From a virus, in IMG/VR virus record IMGVR_UViG_3300008952_000091, positions 1 through 45,845 of that record: a stretch of 45,845 nt of DNA. One strand, given 5' to 3'. Position 1 is the stretch's first letter. Every line of letters starts with the position of its first letter. Of the stretch, positions 8,247 to 16,601 are shown one piece after another. Under the pieces are notes generated by a model. It worked only from the letters and a program-made list of their open reading frames with translations. It had not been told where the DNA came from and did no database searches. Made by a program: the position numbers and the translations under genes.

Positions 8247-8729
8247 TTATATTTGCTCGTTTAGAAATTCCATAAAATTTAATACCATGCCGTCCTTTGG
8301 GGGAATATCCCTTACCGCACTGAATGGTACGCTCTTCCTTCCGGAACTCAAGGCTTCTCTTATATCGTCAAGCGTAACCCACTTAAATGCTTCCGGGGTT
8401 TGCCAAACAATTCCTACTATTGCTCCCGCTGAACGCCAATCGTTCAGATATGACAACTGATTTTCCCTTAACCCGCCTTGCCCTATCGGCAGACTTTTTA
8501 ATTGGTTTGATTTAGCCTCTATGCAAATCATTTTTCCGCACGGCATGCATCCTATGAAGTCTGGGAATGGATTTGATAACAAAGTTGTTATCGTTTTCCC
8601 TTTTTTTGATATTGTTCTTGTTGGAGGGTCAACCTTTTCGATATACAGCAATCCTCTAAACCTCATCATATTTGCTTGCTTGCAAATTAAGTTTTCAAGC
8701 GCCTTTCCCGTGTTCTTTCTGAATTTCAT
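8247..8729 (-). CDS. RecU-like Holliday junction resolvase
   Basis: The 160-residue protein begins MKFRKNTGKALENLICKQAN. It shows the PD-(D/E)XK layout: NPFPDFIG (D57), a short hairpin, then MICIEAKSN (E71, K73), followed by a Gln-containing helix (ENQLSYLNDW) and a glycine strand (AIVGIVWQ). This is the arrangement of RecU-type junction resolvases of phages and Firmicutes; VRR-NUC-like nucleases are an alternative. It would cut four-way junctions during recombination-dependent replication or before packaging. It lies between ParB-like copy 1 and glycosyltransferase copy 2. Confidence 0.75.
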   Translation of the reverse strand: MKFRKNTGKALENLICKQANMMRFRGLLYIEKVDPPTRTISKKGKTITTLLSNPFPDFIGCMPCGKMICIEAKSNQLKSLPIGQGGLRENQLSYLNDWRSAGAIVGIVWQTPEAFKWVTLDDIREALSSGRKSVPFSAVRDIPPKDGMVLNFMEFLNEQI

Positions 8730-8731
8730 TT

Positions 8732-9475
8732 CTAGAAATACTCAGAGACGTCTATGTCGAAGCAGGGATTCTTGGTATCTACGCGTTCGGAAATTTTAGG
8801 ATATACTGACTTCAGTTTGGTGAAAACCATTCTTGATAGGGCATCCCTATCTGTTGACTGAAAGCCCCCCCTGTTCTTAAAGGTCAAACAAGACTCATAT
8901 ATTCTCGCATAGGTTCTTGTGTTGTACCCATTGGTTACGCACTCCATTGAAAGGCACAGGTCAACGAATATATCAGCTTCATCCGGAACCTTGAATAACT
9001 CTGTTCTTGATATTGAATTAGAGTAAAAGGGTTTATTGGATTTATATACCCAAATCTCATTGGACTTGTTGCGCATGTATCCGGTCGCTTTCGTAATAGT
9101 AACACCCCCAAGCTTTTCGTCCGAATCGAACTCCGTTACGATTTCATCCAGTGCGTCTTCTAGGGTGCTTGCCGACCTATTCTTCTGTGCGCCCCTTTTC
9201 AGAAACCACATATCATCGTCGCACTTCATTACGAACTCGTACCCATTTTCCTTCGCATAGTTACCGATGAACTTCACCTGACCCTTTAACCCAATGTCGT
9301 TCTGCGTAAAAATCAGATTCGCCATTGGCATAATTTGAGAATAGTAAATTCTCTCCCTTGGCTCAACGAACACCCTGTAGTCGTAGCGCTCAAGTTGCTT
9401 CAGCCAAAACCCCGTGTGCCTCTCTATTTCGTAGGGTCTGCCAAGCGAAGGGACTGCAATCAATAATCTACTCAT
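8732..9475 (-). CDS. GT-A-fold glycosyltransferase-like protein (copy 2)
   Basis: The 247-residue protein starts MSRLLIAVPSLGRPYEIERH and has FVMKCDDDMW at residues 81-90, the DXD site of GT-A enzymes. It shares the PS.GRP opening and DDD position with the three other copies here, but overall similarity looks low. Its start overlaps the HNH gene end by 4 bases and it ends 3 bases before the resolvase gene. It is the only copy without a directly coupled ParB partner; ParB-like copy 1 lies one gene away. Confidence 0.65.
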   Translation of the reverse strand: MSRLLIAVPSLGRPYEIERHTGFWLKQLERYDYRVFVEPRERIYYSQIMPMANLIFTQNDIGLKGQVKFIGNYAKENGYEFVMKCDDDMWFLKRGAQKNRSASTLEDALDEIVTEFDSDEKLGGVTITKATGYMRNKSNEIWVYKSNKPFYSNSISRTELFKVPDEADIFVDLCLSMECVTNGYNTRTYARIYESCLTFKNRGGFQSTDRDALSRMVFTKLKSVYPKISERVDTKNPCFDIDVSEYF

Positions 9476-9804
9476 GTCAAGTATCCTAGTTCTCGCGACT
9501 CTTTCGGATGCGCGTGTATCCAGTTATGGCAAGGGCGACATACTGCCATAAATGTTGCTATATTAGTCATGTTAATTTCCATCTCTCCATCTTCATTTAG
9601 ACTGCTTCCGGTGCGACCGGACTTGTGATGCAAGTCAATCTGCCAATTTAGCCCACCGCACTTTTCACAACGATGTGGCTTGCCCTTAGACCCACCATTG
9701 GGTGAGGGCCTGCTCAAGTACTCTGCTTTGTTTTTCTCGTACAGCTTTCTTTGCGCTACCTTTCTGGGGTTTTTACTTACTTTCCTTAACGGTGTTCGCT
9801 TCAT
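9472..9804 (-). CDS. HNH endonuclease-like protein
   Basis: The 110-residue protein has a basic N-terminus, then CEKCGG, IDLHHKSGRTG and VCRPCHNWIH. This is the zinc-binding CxxC...CxxC plus His-His pattern of HNH nucleases. Small HNH proteins in phages serve in packaging or as homing or repair nucleases. Here the place next to replication genes, away from terminase, argues against a packaging role. Confidence 0.8.
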   Translation of the reverse strand: MKRTPLRKVSKNPRKVAQRKLYEKNKAEYLSRPSPNGGSKGKPHRCEKCGGLNWQIDLHHKSGRTGSSLNEDGEMEINMTNIATFMAVCRPCHNWIHAHPKESRELGYLT

Positions 9805-9807
9805 AAA

Positions 9808-10149
9808 TTAATATGGGTCGGGGTCTTCCGGTTTACTCTTCGTGAGTTCTACGTATCTATCAATTATGACGTCGTAAAATATCTGTCTGGCAACCCTAAT
9901 ATGCTTACATCTGGCCTTCTCTGAGGATACGGCTATAACTCCCTGAGTTATGAGCGGAAATATTCTATATTGGTAATGCTGGCAACTGCACTCGCCCTGA
10001 AGATTATTAGCCTCAAGGTCAACTACGTGAGAAACCCCTTCCTGATGAAGTGAGAAAAACACGTACCTTGTGGGAGATTCGGTGACAGCACCCTTCCTGA
10101 GTGCGTCTAGTTCATCCTCCAACGAAATTGACATTGATTGTCCCGCCAT
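9808..10149 (-). CDS. SWIM-type zinc-finger-like protein
   Basis: A 113-residue protein with GECSCQHYQYR and, 20 residues later, ARCKHIRVARQIF. The spaced CxC...CxH pattern matches the SWIM zinc finger, a DNA- or protein-binding module found in recombination factors and ATPases. Its start lies 38 bases inside the following KH-like gene, so the two are probably coupled. The role is unknown; a place in the replication complex is inferred from position. Confidence 0.65.
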   Translation of the reverse strand: MAGQSMSISLEDELDALRKGAVTESPTRYVFFSLHQEGVSHVVDLEANNLQGECSCQHYQYRIFPLITQGVIAVSSEKARCKHIRVARQIFYDVIIDRYVELTKSKPEDPDPY

Positions 10150-10615
10150 TGCATTTTGCTATTGCTGATATTATTGATGACATGTCTTCGGTTATTTTGG
10201 AATCCAATTCCTCAAATAACTCGCATTCTATTACTGACACCGCACCCAAGTCTTGCCCCTCACATCTAGCGTCAACAAACATTGCCACCCAGTCGTCAAG
10301 CAACTCTACATATGGCAACACCGACCAATTCGGGTTTGTTGAAAACTTCTCCGGCTTTCCAAACCCTTCAGCAGTTCCAAGGAATATAGACAAGGACTTC
10401 CCCTCGCATGTAGCACTTCCGAACACGCTCTTTATTGCGGTTATGTTGGCTCCCCTTGCACCCACCACCTTTCCTTGGTCTTCACCGTCCACGGTGATTG
10501 AATAGGTAATTGATTTCGACATCTCAGCCATTCGCACGTTTACGGCGTCCTTGTTTTTGCAAAGTCCTTTAATTACTTCGGTTAAGATTCTGCATATTTC
10601 TTCTGATTGTTTCAT
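10112..10615 (-). CDS. KH-domain-like nucleic-acid-binding protein
   Basis: A 167-residue protein. After an N-terminal helix pair comes SITVDGEDQGKVVGARGANITAIKSVFG (residues about 39-66), where GARGANI corresponds to the GxxG loop of KH RNA/ssDNA-binding domains of the KhpA/Jag type. The C-terminal half is not recognised. It starts right after the primase-helicase gene stop, and its 3' end overlaps the SWIM-like gene. A KH protein inside a replication cassette is unusual; binding to RNA primers or ssDNA is a guess. Confidence 0.65.
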   Translation of the reverse strand: MKQSEEICRILTEVIKGLCKNKDAVNVRMAEMSKSITYSITVDGEDQGKVVGARGANITAIKSVFGSATCEGKSLSIFLGTAEGFGKPEKFSTNPNWSVLPYVELLDDWVAMFVDARCEGQDLGAVSVIECELFEELDSKITEDMSSIISAIAKCNGGTINVNFVGG

Positions 10616-12523
10616 TTAATAAAAGTCTCCTTCAGGTTCGGTTTCAGTTTCGGTTGCATATTCCGCTTCGGGTGGCGGAGCATCCATTGGACTCGCTGCT
10701 CGCTCCACAAATACATCCCTCATGCCGTGAGCGGTATGGTACTGCCTTGTGTCTATGTTGTAAAACAGTTTTAGCTTAGGCTCCTCACCCTTGTCGCCCC
10801 TTTGCTTTTCTACGCTGAATACTGCATCATGAATGCTTTTTCGCATCTCGACCTCCCTCACCCTGTCCTCTGGGTTCTGGCTTTGGTGTAGCGTGTAGAT
10901 AGTCTCCTCCTTGTCCTTGTTTCTCCATATTGAAACTACGTTATGCGCATTGTCTGTTATTTCACTAACTCCCTTCACGTCCATCTTGCCTGCGCGTTCC
11001 CCTTCTGAATCCTTTTTCCTTGAGTGGGCAACTAGGAAAACATGGACGTCGTACTTATCCACGAAACTGGTTAGTTTGTCCATTAGGGTCTTCTGGGCGT
11101 TATAGTCATCAAATCGCAACCCAAGCTTCATGAGGCTGTCCACTATGAAAAACTGGACATTGTACCTTCTATGGGCATAAATGAATGACTTGAGCATCTC
11201 TTCGGGGTCTACGGCTCCATGGTGGTCGTAAAACCAAAACCCCTCTCCCAGCCAATCCAAGCTAGTCCTCAAATGCTCATCATCCTCCGGTGTTTCTGCC
11301 GCTATACTCTGCCTTACCAACGCACGCAAAGTTTCGTCCGGTCTAACCTCTAAGGATGCTATGCAAGTTCTTTTACCTAGCTGGCACAAGTTTATGCACA
11401 TCCAATTCAGTAGCATACTTTTCCCGCTCCCATTGAATCCGGTAAGAACGGTTAATTCATTCATCCTGTAATGGAATGGTATTTCCCAAGGCGTAGGTAT
11501 GCCTATAGTGACTTCATCTTCCCCAAAGAACTTTTCGTGCATCACGTCGAAAAACTCAGTAACGTTCTTTAGTTTCTCCGGCTCAATGTACTTAACCCCA
11601 GATACGGCTTTAGATAAAACCTCCTGCCCGTGTTTGGTTAGAACCTCATTGGCGTCCTTCTCCGGAAGTTCTATTATCCCGCAACGCTCTATTCCTAGGC
11701 GCTTTATTATGGAAGTCATAGCCTGCTGTCCGGACTCGTCCATATCCATGGACAGCCAAATCTCGTCAAATCTCTCCAAGAAAGTCCAGTCGTTGTCAAT
11801 CCACTCGGAATTGGGGTCGTCCCCTGACTCGCTTTCCCATTTAGCACCAAACGGAACCGATAGCGCGGCATAACCGCACTCCGAATAGGACATGGCGTCT
11901 ACCTCTCCCTCGGTTATTATAACGACCGAATCGTCGTCGCCTATTGATTGCTTTCCAAATAGCCCTTTTTTGCTGTCCTTTGATGTCCGTACTTGCTTTT
12001 TCCCTGCTTCTGAAAGTTGAAGCTTTATATACTTCACCATTTCCATCACTCCGTCCCCAGACTTGTACGGGAATACAATCTCCGTATCAGTAGAGTCGCC
12101 ACAGACGCCATACTTACTAAGCGTATTGGCACTTATGCCCCTGCTGGCTAAATTGTGCAGAACCTTTTCCCCAATTATATTTTCGGGCGGTTGCGGAATC
12201 GTGTACTCCCTGCTCGGCTTATTAAAAGAATCTTCTTCCTTTATGCCAAGAAACGCCTTCGCCTCTAAGAAAGCATCAAGAAATGAAGAACCCCTGACGC
12301 GTATCCAGAGTTCAAGCAAGTTGCTTCCGCCATCACCCCCATTGAAGTCTTTCCATTTCCCAGCCTTTGAGCCGCTTATGCATACCTGAAGGGTTCTCCC
12401 TTTCTCTCCCCCCAAGGAACCCACCAGCCATTCCTTTCCCTTCTTTTTTCCGTTCGGCAATAAGTGCTCACATATTGAAAGGGCATTCTCGCGCATCGCC
12501 TCCTTTACTTCCCTAGCGTTCAT
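10616..12523 (-). CDS. Primase-helicase, TOPRIM plus RecA-like (Twinkle/gp4 type)
   Basis: A 635-residue fusion. The N-terminal ~100 residues resemble a primase zinc-domain remnant without a clear cysteine set. The TOPRIM domain follows with VIITEGEVDAMS (E205) and LSMDMDESG (residues 258-265). The helicase part has Walker A TGFNGSGKS (361-369), Walker B FFIVDS (D462) and the sensor histidine in FLVAHS (H500). It should unwind the fork and may prime lagging-strand synthesis. A strong GGAGGTG ribosome site precedes the ATG, which overlaps the initiator-like gene end by 4 bases. If the zinc domain is inactive it may act mainly as helicase. Confidence 0.9.
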   Translation of the reverse strand: MNAREVKEAMRENALSICEHLLPNGKKKGKEWLVGSLGGEKGRTLQVCISGSKAGKWKDFNGGDGGSNLLELWIRVRGSSFLDAFLEAKAFLGIKEEDSFNKPSREYTIPQPPENIIGEKVLHNLASRGISANTLSKYGVCGDSTDTEIVFPYKSGDGVMEMVKYIKLQLSEAGKKQVRTSKDSKKGLFGKQSIGDDDSVVIITEGEVDAMSYSECGYAALSVPFGAKWESESGDDPNSEWIDNDWTFLERFDEIWLSMDMDESGQQAMTSIIKRLGIERCGIIELPEKDANEVLTKHGQEVLSKAVSGVKYIEPEKLKNVTEFFDVMHEKFFGEDEVTIGIPTPWEIPFHYRMNELTVLTGFNGSGKSMLLNWMCINLCQLGKRTCIASLEVRPDETLRALVRQSIAAETPEDDEHLRTSLDWLGEGFWFYDHHGAVDPEEMLKSFIYAHRRYNVQFFIVDSLMKLGLRFDDYNAQKTLMDKLTSFVDKYDVHVFLVAHSRKKDSEGERAGKMDVKGVSEITDNAHNVVSIWRNKDKEETIYTLHQSQNPEDRVREVEMRKSIHDAVFSVEKQRGDKGEEPKLKLFYNIDTRQYHTAHGMRDVFVERAASPMDAPPPEAEYATETETEPEGDFY

Positions 12524-13560
12524 GATGCACCTCCAGCCTTCTGCATGTCTGCGTATTTCTTTTTACCGGTGTATGCATCCTCCCCGACCATCTGGAAACG
12601 CTTGTCGCCGTTTTTCATTACCTCGGCTAAATTGATTTCCTTTATTCCGGCTCCTATAACATAGACCTCCTCGGTAGCAGCCTTCTCGGAAATAAATGCC
12701 ATTTTATCGTTGGAGTAATCACCGGACAATATTTTGTCTGAGCGCCAGTCCCCATTTGCGGTTTTTCCAAAGACCCACGACCAGTTCGGGTCAGGACTTG
12801 GAAAGCAATCCTCGAATCCGTTCTTTCCCATAAGGTAGTCGCTGGATGTGATTTTTTCACACAAAAGCTCAAAGCAAGATGCGGTTTTTCCGTTTCTCCG
12901 CCAAAAAGCCTTTATGTGCCGCTCGGTGACACCCCTAGGGTTCTTCCTGAAAATCTTTGCCGGTCGCATCCGCTTAAATATTGCCATAACCTGCGCCCAC
13001 GGAAAGTCGGCGGGTGATTTTCTTTTGGGAGCAGTATCCTGATTGTCGTAATCCAAAGAGAAATTATGTTCTTCTTCTTTATTCTTACTTACTTTATTCT
13101 TACTTACTTCCTTCTTACTATGGTTATGGTTTTCCCTATCAGGATTACCCGTATCAGGGTTTTCCCTATCTGGGTTAATCCGCTCACCATTTTCATCGAA
13201 CTTCACAGACCTAGCCCATTCAGCTATTTCGTCTTTTTCGTGGTCGGGATTTTCGTATGTAAGAAAATAAGGATTGTCTGCGATTGAATACTCGACTCCG
13301 GTGATTTTACCTAAGGAGTTTCTCTTTTCTGAACGCTGGCAATATCCGCACTTAATTAGGTGGTTGAGGGATGAATATACGGCATCTTGGCCGTCCTTGG
13401 AGCGCGCTATCAAATCCTTGATGTTTAGCTTCCATCCAACGGGCTTTCCCAGAAGGTATGAAAGCAGTCCCTTGTCGCGCCACTTTAGGTTTGGGTCACA
13501 CAGAAGGTCGTTTGGGATTCTGGCAAATGGGTCACTTGTTTTGTTTTTTATTATTATCAT
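12520..13560 (-). CDS. Replication initiator / helicase-loader-like winged-helix protein
   Basis: The 346-residue protein opens with a winged-helix region typical of phage replisome organisers: FARIPNDLLCDPNLKWRDKG, then LLSYLLGKPVGW and an SSLNHLIKCGYC wing. A low-complexity linker (residues about 125-165) contains NPDREN repeats and two copies of SKNK, and a second domain of about 170 residues follows. Directly upstream of the primase-helicase and coupled to it, it probably recognises the origin or loads the helicase. The DnaD-like assignment is by pattern only. Confidence 0.7.
   Translation of the reverse strand: MIIIKNKTSDPFARIPNDLLCDPNLKWRDKGLLSYLLGKPVGWKLNIKDLIARSKDGQDAVYSSLNHLIKCGYCQRSEKRNSLGKITGVEYSIADNPYFLTYENPDHEKDEIAEWARSVKFDENGERINPDRENPDTGNPDRENHNHSKKEVSKNKVSKNKEEEHNFSLDYDNQDTAPKRKSPADFPWAQVMAIFKRMRPAKIFRKNPRGVTERHIKAFWRRNGKTASCFELLCEKITSSDYLMGKNGFEDCFPSPDPNWSWVFGKTANGDWRSDKILSGDYSNDKMAFISEKAATEEVYVIGAGIKEINLAEVMKNGDKRFQMVGEDAYTGKKKYADMQKAGGAS
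13068..13192 (-). repeat. Short tandem repeats inside the initiator-like gene
   Basis: The linker-coding part contains direct repeats at DNA level: copies of a GATAGGGAAAACC-type unit encoding NPDREN and two copies of TAAGTAAGAATAAAG encoding SKNK. Such repeats expand or shrink by slippage without changing frame only when the unit is a multiple of three; the 15-base unit is. Confidence 0.7.
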
Positions 13561-13582
13561 TTTATTGTTTTATTAAAAGCCA

Positions 13583-13611
13583 TCCATAATTATAGACTAG
13601 CTATATGTCAA
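13583..13611 (-). promoter_or_regulatory. Probable promoter of the replication operon
   Basis: TTGACA (13606-13611) lies upstream of the initiator-like gene, with TATGGA at a 17-base spacing and a perfect TATAAT at 11 bases. Which -10 is used is unclear, but an intergenic TTGACA plus TATAAT before a long operon is suggestive. Confidence 0.5.
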
Positions 13612-13619
13612 TACACTAA

Positions 13620-13895
13620 TTATTCATCGGGTTTGTGCTCGGGCCACTTATCCAATGGGCACTTTTCGGTAGCCATTGAGCATTTAAGCCACAGAATACA
13701 ATTGCAATGAGGGCATGTCTTCTTGTCTGTGCAAGAGAAGCATGTATTCCTCCTTTTGAAATATACATTCTGCGGTACTTTAGGGAATCCGTTTTTAGCA
13801 GACTTTAGCCCAGCCTTGGCAAAGTCCTTAGCCATTCTCCTGATTCTTTTAAGGTATCCGGGGTTTGGGTCGGGACCATTGTTTCCTATCTCCAT
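13620..13895 (-). CDS. Cysteine-rich zinc-binding protein
   Basis: A 91-residue protein with a basic N-terminal half and a dense cysteine cluster: CFSC, CPHCNC, KCSMATEKCP ending DKW. The CxxC...CxxCxC...C...CP..KW order is frequent in small phage proteins (DUF6171-like) and should bind one or two metal ions. The gene overlaps the next upstream one by 10 bases. Confidence 0.7.
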   Translation of the reverse strand: MEIGNNGPDPNPGYLKRIRRMAKDFAKAGLKSAKNGFPKVPQNVYFKRRNTCFSCTDKKTCPHCNCILWLKCSMATEKCPLDKWPEHKPDE

Positions 13896-14083
13896 TTCTC
13901 GTCAGGTTCTTCAGGTTCTGCGTCTGACTCAAAGGTTATGTTATGTGCATCCATATAGTCTTTTTTAACATCTTCCAAAATACCTACTATTGCATGGAAC
14001 GGAATGTCAAACTCTTCATGGAACCAATCTACGATATTTACAATCTTGAATTGCAACTCATCAATCTGTTCGTCCAGTCTCAC
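13886..14083 (-). CDS. Small acidic hypothetical protein
   Basis: A 65-residue protein (MRLDEQIDELQFKIVNIVDW...), helical and acidic at the C-terminus. It overlaps the Cys-rich gene by 10 bases and the phosphoesterase gene by 4, which supports real, coupled translation. No family recognised. Confidence 0.75.
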   Translation of the reverse strand: MRLDEQIDELQFKIVNIVDWFHEEFDIPFHAIVGILEDVKKDYMDAHNITFESDAEPEEPDEKWR

Positions 14084-15027
14084 TTTGCCCTCGTTACGTC
14101 ATATGTCATTCCGCGCGTAAGGGGGTCATCGCTCTTACACCAGCCAAGTTTTAGCCACATGGCGCCATTCGGTTTTGGCGGTCCACCTCTTTCGATATGC
14201 CAGCCAGAATGTCCGTCTTCGTATTCTTCTTTATATCCTGCGCATTTAACGTGAAGCTGTTCGTCTTGGTAAACTGTTCCCGTGTCTTTTATTCTTATTC
14301 GCTGAATAGGAAAAATCCATTCGTTATGAGTGTGTCCAGTTACGCAAATGTTTGCATCCGGAAGATATGGAGACTGTCTGGCTGTTTGAATAGTTCCCTT
14401 CGTAACTGGAGCATCACCTCCGTAGCCGTGGTGATACCATAGCCAAATAGAAGCAGTGGAACTTCCTTTTCTTTTGTATCCATCTTTTCCGACATGGGCA
14501 CCGACTTTCCCGTATACTACGTTAAACCTTATCCATCCCGAATATCCTCCGACATGTATATTGCTACCAGTCTTAACGTTAAGCCTGTCTATTAAGCGCT
14601 CAGTAAGGTTTGTTTCGTGATGCTTTAGAATTGCGGTCTCATGATTCCCCATAGACATCATTCCAATGTTATTTGCATAAGGTGTGTAGTACTGCGCGAA
14701 ATCAGATACCAGTGCATCTAGATAATCACCTTGCTTGTACTCTTCCCTTAGGTCGTCCTTGCTGGAGCGCCGGTCAAATCTTCCCTGCATAACGTCGTAA
14801 CAGTCTCCAAAATCAAAAACAAGACCGTTCCTTTCCTTGACTTGCTCAAGGTGTTTTTTTTCCAATGTCCTGTTGCAGTGCGTGGAATCATGGTGAACGT
14901 CGGAACGCAAAAGAAAGTACTGAAAGTCTTTCGTAGACTCCACGTTGCATGTAACTTCAAATACATTTCTCTTCAATCTTTCGCAGGTAGGCAAAGCAGC
15001 TTGTTTTTTTGCAGATTTTTTTTTCAC
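14080..15027 (-). CDS. Calcineurin-like metallophosphoesterase
   Basis: The 315-residue protein contains the metallophosphoesterase blocks in order: SDVHHD (D43, H45), GDCYDVM (D75), GNHE (N128, H129), WYHHGYGG (about 197-204) and GHTH (231-234). It should hydrolyse phosphoesters with a two-metal site; in phages such enzymes act as nucleases, phosphatases or end-processing factors. The start is a GTG at 15027 followed by a run of lysines, and it overlaps the stop of a tiny upstream frame, with no Shine-Dalgarno sequence of its own. The substrate is unknown. Confidence 0.85.
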   Translation of the reverse strand: MKKKSAKKQAALPTCERLKRNVFEVTCNVESTKDFQYFLLRSDVHHDSTHCNRTLEKKHLEQVKERNGLVFDFGDCYDVMQGRFDRRSSKDDLREEYKQGDYLDALVSDFAQYYTPYANNIGMMSMGNHETAILKHHETNLTERLIDRLNVKTGSNIHVGGYSGWIRFNVVYGKVGAHVGKDGYKRKGSSTASIWLWYHHGYGGDAPVTKGTIQTARQSPYLPDANICVTGHTHNEWIFPIQRIRIKDTGTVYQDEQLHVKCAGYKEEYEDGHSGWHIERGGPPKPNGAMWLKLGWCKSDDPLTRGMTYDVTRAK

Positions 15028-15098
15028 ATTATAATGGGTTGTAGTTTACGCACTGTGCGTTCCTCCTGTATGGCGAGTCTCTGCGCCATGTCCTCCAT
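15024..15098 (-). CDS. Possible 24-residue leader peptide
   Basis: A very short frame (MEDMAQRLAI...) whose TGA overlaps the GTG start of the phosphoesterase gene. It starts one base after a TATTGT -10 box, so a transcript would begin within it, perhaps at its second ATG (15089). The GTGA overlap could supply ribosomes to the phosphoesterase start, which lacks its own Shine-Dalgarno sequence. It may be chance. Confidence 0.35.
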   Translation of the reverse strand: MEDMAQRLAIQEERTVRKLQPIIM

Positions 15099-15099
15099 T

Positions 15100-15129
15100 A
15101 CAATACTTCTCGCTGTGTGAAATTGTCAA
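15100..15129 (-). promoter_or_regulatory. Probable promoter of the phosphoesterase operon
   Basis: TTGACA (15124-15129), an 18-base spacer and TATTGT (15100-15105) on the minus strand, directly upstream of the leader frame and the phosphoesterase gene. Confidence 0.5.
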
Positions 15130-15215
15130 TATGAAGCCCAGTGCAGTAAAATGCACTGAACGTTTTCAGTAAACCGTGGGTCAAATTATGTGTCTAGTTT
15201 GTTTTAGGAGACGAC

Positions 15216-15250
15216 AATGGGGCGACGACCGTGTTGGTCATCGCCCCATT
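15216..15250 (-). terminator. Strong hairpin, probable terminator
   Basis: A 15-base stem with one mismatch (AATGGGGCGACGACC / GGTCATCGCCCCATT) and a 5-base loop lies just after the stop of the 15254 gene. The minus-strand T tract is poor, so it may act as a transcript-end stabiliser. Confidence 0.6.
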
Positions 15251-15253
15251 TGA

Positions 15254-15556
15254 TTATCCTCTTTTCCTTACAGACACCCGCACCTCTGTCCCGCGCGTTA
15301 GTTGCAATTCGCTAATTACTTGAGCAATAGATGAAAATGCGTTTTCAAGAGCAGTTACCGGATTACAGTCATCGAATGAATTACCCTCAAGCAGGCAATC
15401 ATTTTCGAGAGAATTGGTATAAGAAGACCCCGCGCCGTTTCTGCGGTAAAGTCCCCACTGAATGGTTGTATCGCACTCCGCCTTATGTGGTTGGGCGGTT
15501 GCCCTACTTGTTGTCTTCCTCTTATGCCCCGTTTTCTTTTTTGTTACTTCAGTCAT
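15254..15556 (-). CDS. Hypothetical basic protein
   Basis: A 100-residue protein with a Lys/Arg/Thr-rich start (MTEVTKKKTGHKRKTT) and a C-terminal half of alternating hydrophobic residues ending EVRVSVRKRG. A good AAGGAG ribosome site precedes the ATG. Longer open frames on the other strand over the same DNA lack such a site. Family unknown. Confidence 0.65.
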   Translation of the reverse strand: MTEVTKKKTGHKRKTTSRATAQPHKAECDTTIQWGLYRRNGAGSSYTNSLENDCLLEGNSFDDCNPVTALENAFSSIAQVISELQLTRGTEVRVSVRKRG

Positions 15557-15575
15557 TTTTATTCCCTGCTCCTTT

Positions 15576-15854
15576 TCATTTAGTTCGTTGATTTGCTCGT
15601 TCTACTCTTCGTTCGTCTTTTGCTTTTTTTGCCCAGTGACCTGTCGTGGACTTATCTGGAGCCGCATGTACCCAGTGACCCCCATCTTCGATTTTACCAC
15701 CTACCCATTTCTGAGGTGGGCGTTCCTTTCTTGAAGCCCTTCTCTCTTGTGCTTCAAAGTGCGCCCAGTTGGTTGCGTGTCGCCTGCTGAACCAGCCAGC
15801 CTTTTTTGCCTCGCTAGAAGTTGCGTATGATTTTATTTCGTTTTTATCCTTCAT
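15576..15854 (-). CDS. Hypothetical basic protein
   Basis: About 92 residues from the ATG at 15854, chosen because an AGGAG lies at the right distance; an in-frame start 24 bases upstream has none. It is rich in Arg, Lys and Trp (GWFSRRHATNW, GHWVHAAP). No family recognised. It belongs to the run of small genes upstream of the 15254 gene. Confidence 0.65.
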   Translation of the reverse strand: MKDKNEIKSYATSSEAKKAGWFSRRHATNWAHFEAQERRASRKERPPQKWVGGKIEDGGHWVHAAPDKSTTGHWAKKAKDERRVERANQRTK

Positions 15855-15870
15855 TTTTATTACTCCTGTT

Positions 15871-16101
15871 TTAATCAAAAACCATGTGGGTTTTGTAGTT
15901 TACTTCAATTTTACTTAGATGCCCGTCGGGGTTTTCATGCTCTTCTCGTGATGTTGATTTAACTTCGCCCTCAGACGCACTCCAGTCTCTGGACAACGCA
16001 CGAAGTCCGTCCGCTACGTCCATTAACTGTTCTGCAGTCATTGCGTTCCTTACTGATTGAGCAAGCATCTCGCGCTGAGATATAATATGGTTATTAGGCA
16101 T
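15871..16101 (-). CDS. Hypothetical protein
   Basis: About 76 residues from the ATG at 16101, preceded by a strong AAGGAGG. A longer reading from 16194 would run through the neighbouring gene and is unlikely. The protein begins MPNNHIISQREML, with a helical first half and a polar second half. The start overlaps the HTH gene end by 8 bases. Confidence 0.65.
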   Translation of the reverse strand: MPNNHIISQREMLAQSVRNAMTAEQLMDVADGLRALSRDWSASEGEVKSTSREEHENPDGHLSKIEVNYKTHMVFD

Positions 16102-16600
16102 TTTGTTTTTCCTCCTTAGTGAGCGAGGAATACCCTCGTATCTTACCCTTGCCGTATAGATTTTTATTTTTAAGGATTTTTGCCCTGTCTTCATTTAGAT
16201 TGATTCCTGCGCGGTCGCATTCGCTTGCAATTTGACCCACTCGTTCGCGAGAACAACCTACCTCCTTGGAAACCTCGAAGAAGGTCTTGTCGGTATCAAG
16301 CAAAAGCTTTAGAACCTTATATAGAACCATTGTGCTAGAGTGCTTGTATTTATACTTCCTCCAGCTTTTACTACCCCTAACCCTAGCGCGTTGCAACTTG
16401 GCATGCCTGTACCCTTCCTCGCCCAGCATCTCCATTATAATTCTACGCATAACAGCAATCGAGCAACTGTGCTCACGCGCCAACTGTGTAATGGTTACGG
16501 TTGAGTTGCAATATACATGGTGCAACGCATCCTTGTCTTCGTCGGACATTCCCTTAATGAGTTCATTATATCCTGCTTTAGTGACTTGTTTATTCTTCAT
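16094..16600 (-). CDS. Helix-turn-helix DNA-binding protein
   Basis: A 168-residue basic protein with two candidate HTH units: VTITQLAREHSCSIAVMRRII (residues about 35-55) and FFEVSKEVGCSRERVGQIAS (about 107-126), the second close to the sigma-region-4 / resolvase type. It is probably a phage transcription regulator or a sigma-like accessory factor. It ends KEEKQNA and follows the 417-residue gene with a one-base gap. Confidence 0.65.
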   Translation of the reverse strand: MKNKQVTKAGYNELIKGMSDEDKDALHHVYCNSTVTITQLAREHSCSIAVMRRIIMEMLGEEGYRHAKLQRARVRGSKSWRKYKYKHSSTMVLYKVLKLLLDTDKTFFEVSKEVGCSRERVGQIASECDRAGINLNEDRAKILKNKNLYGKGKIRGYSSLTKEEKQNA

Positions 16601-16601
16601 A

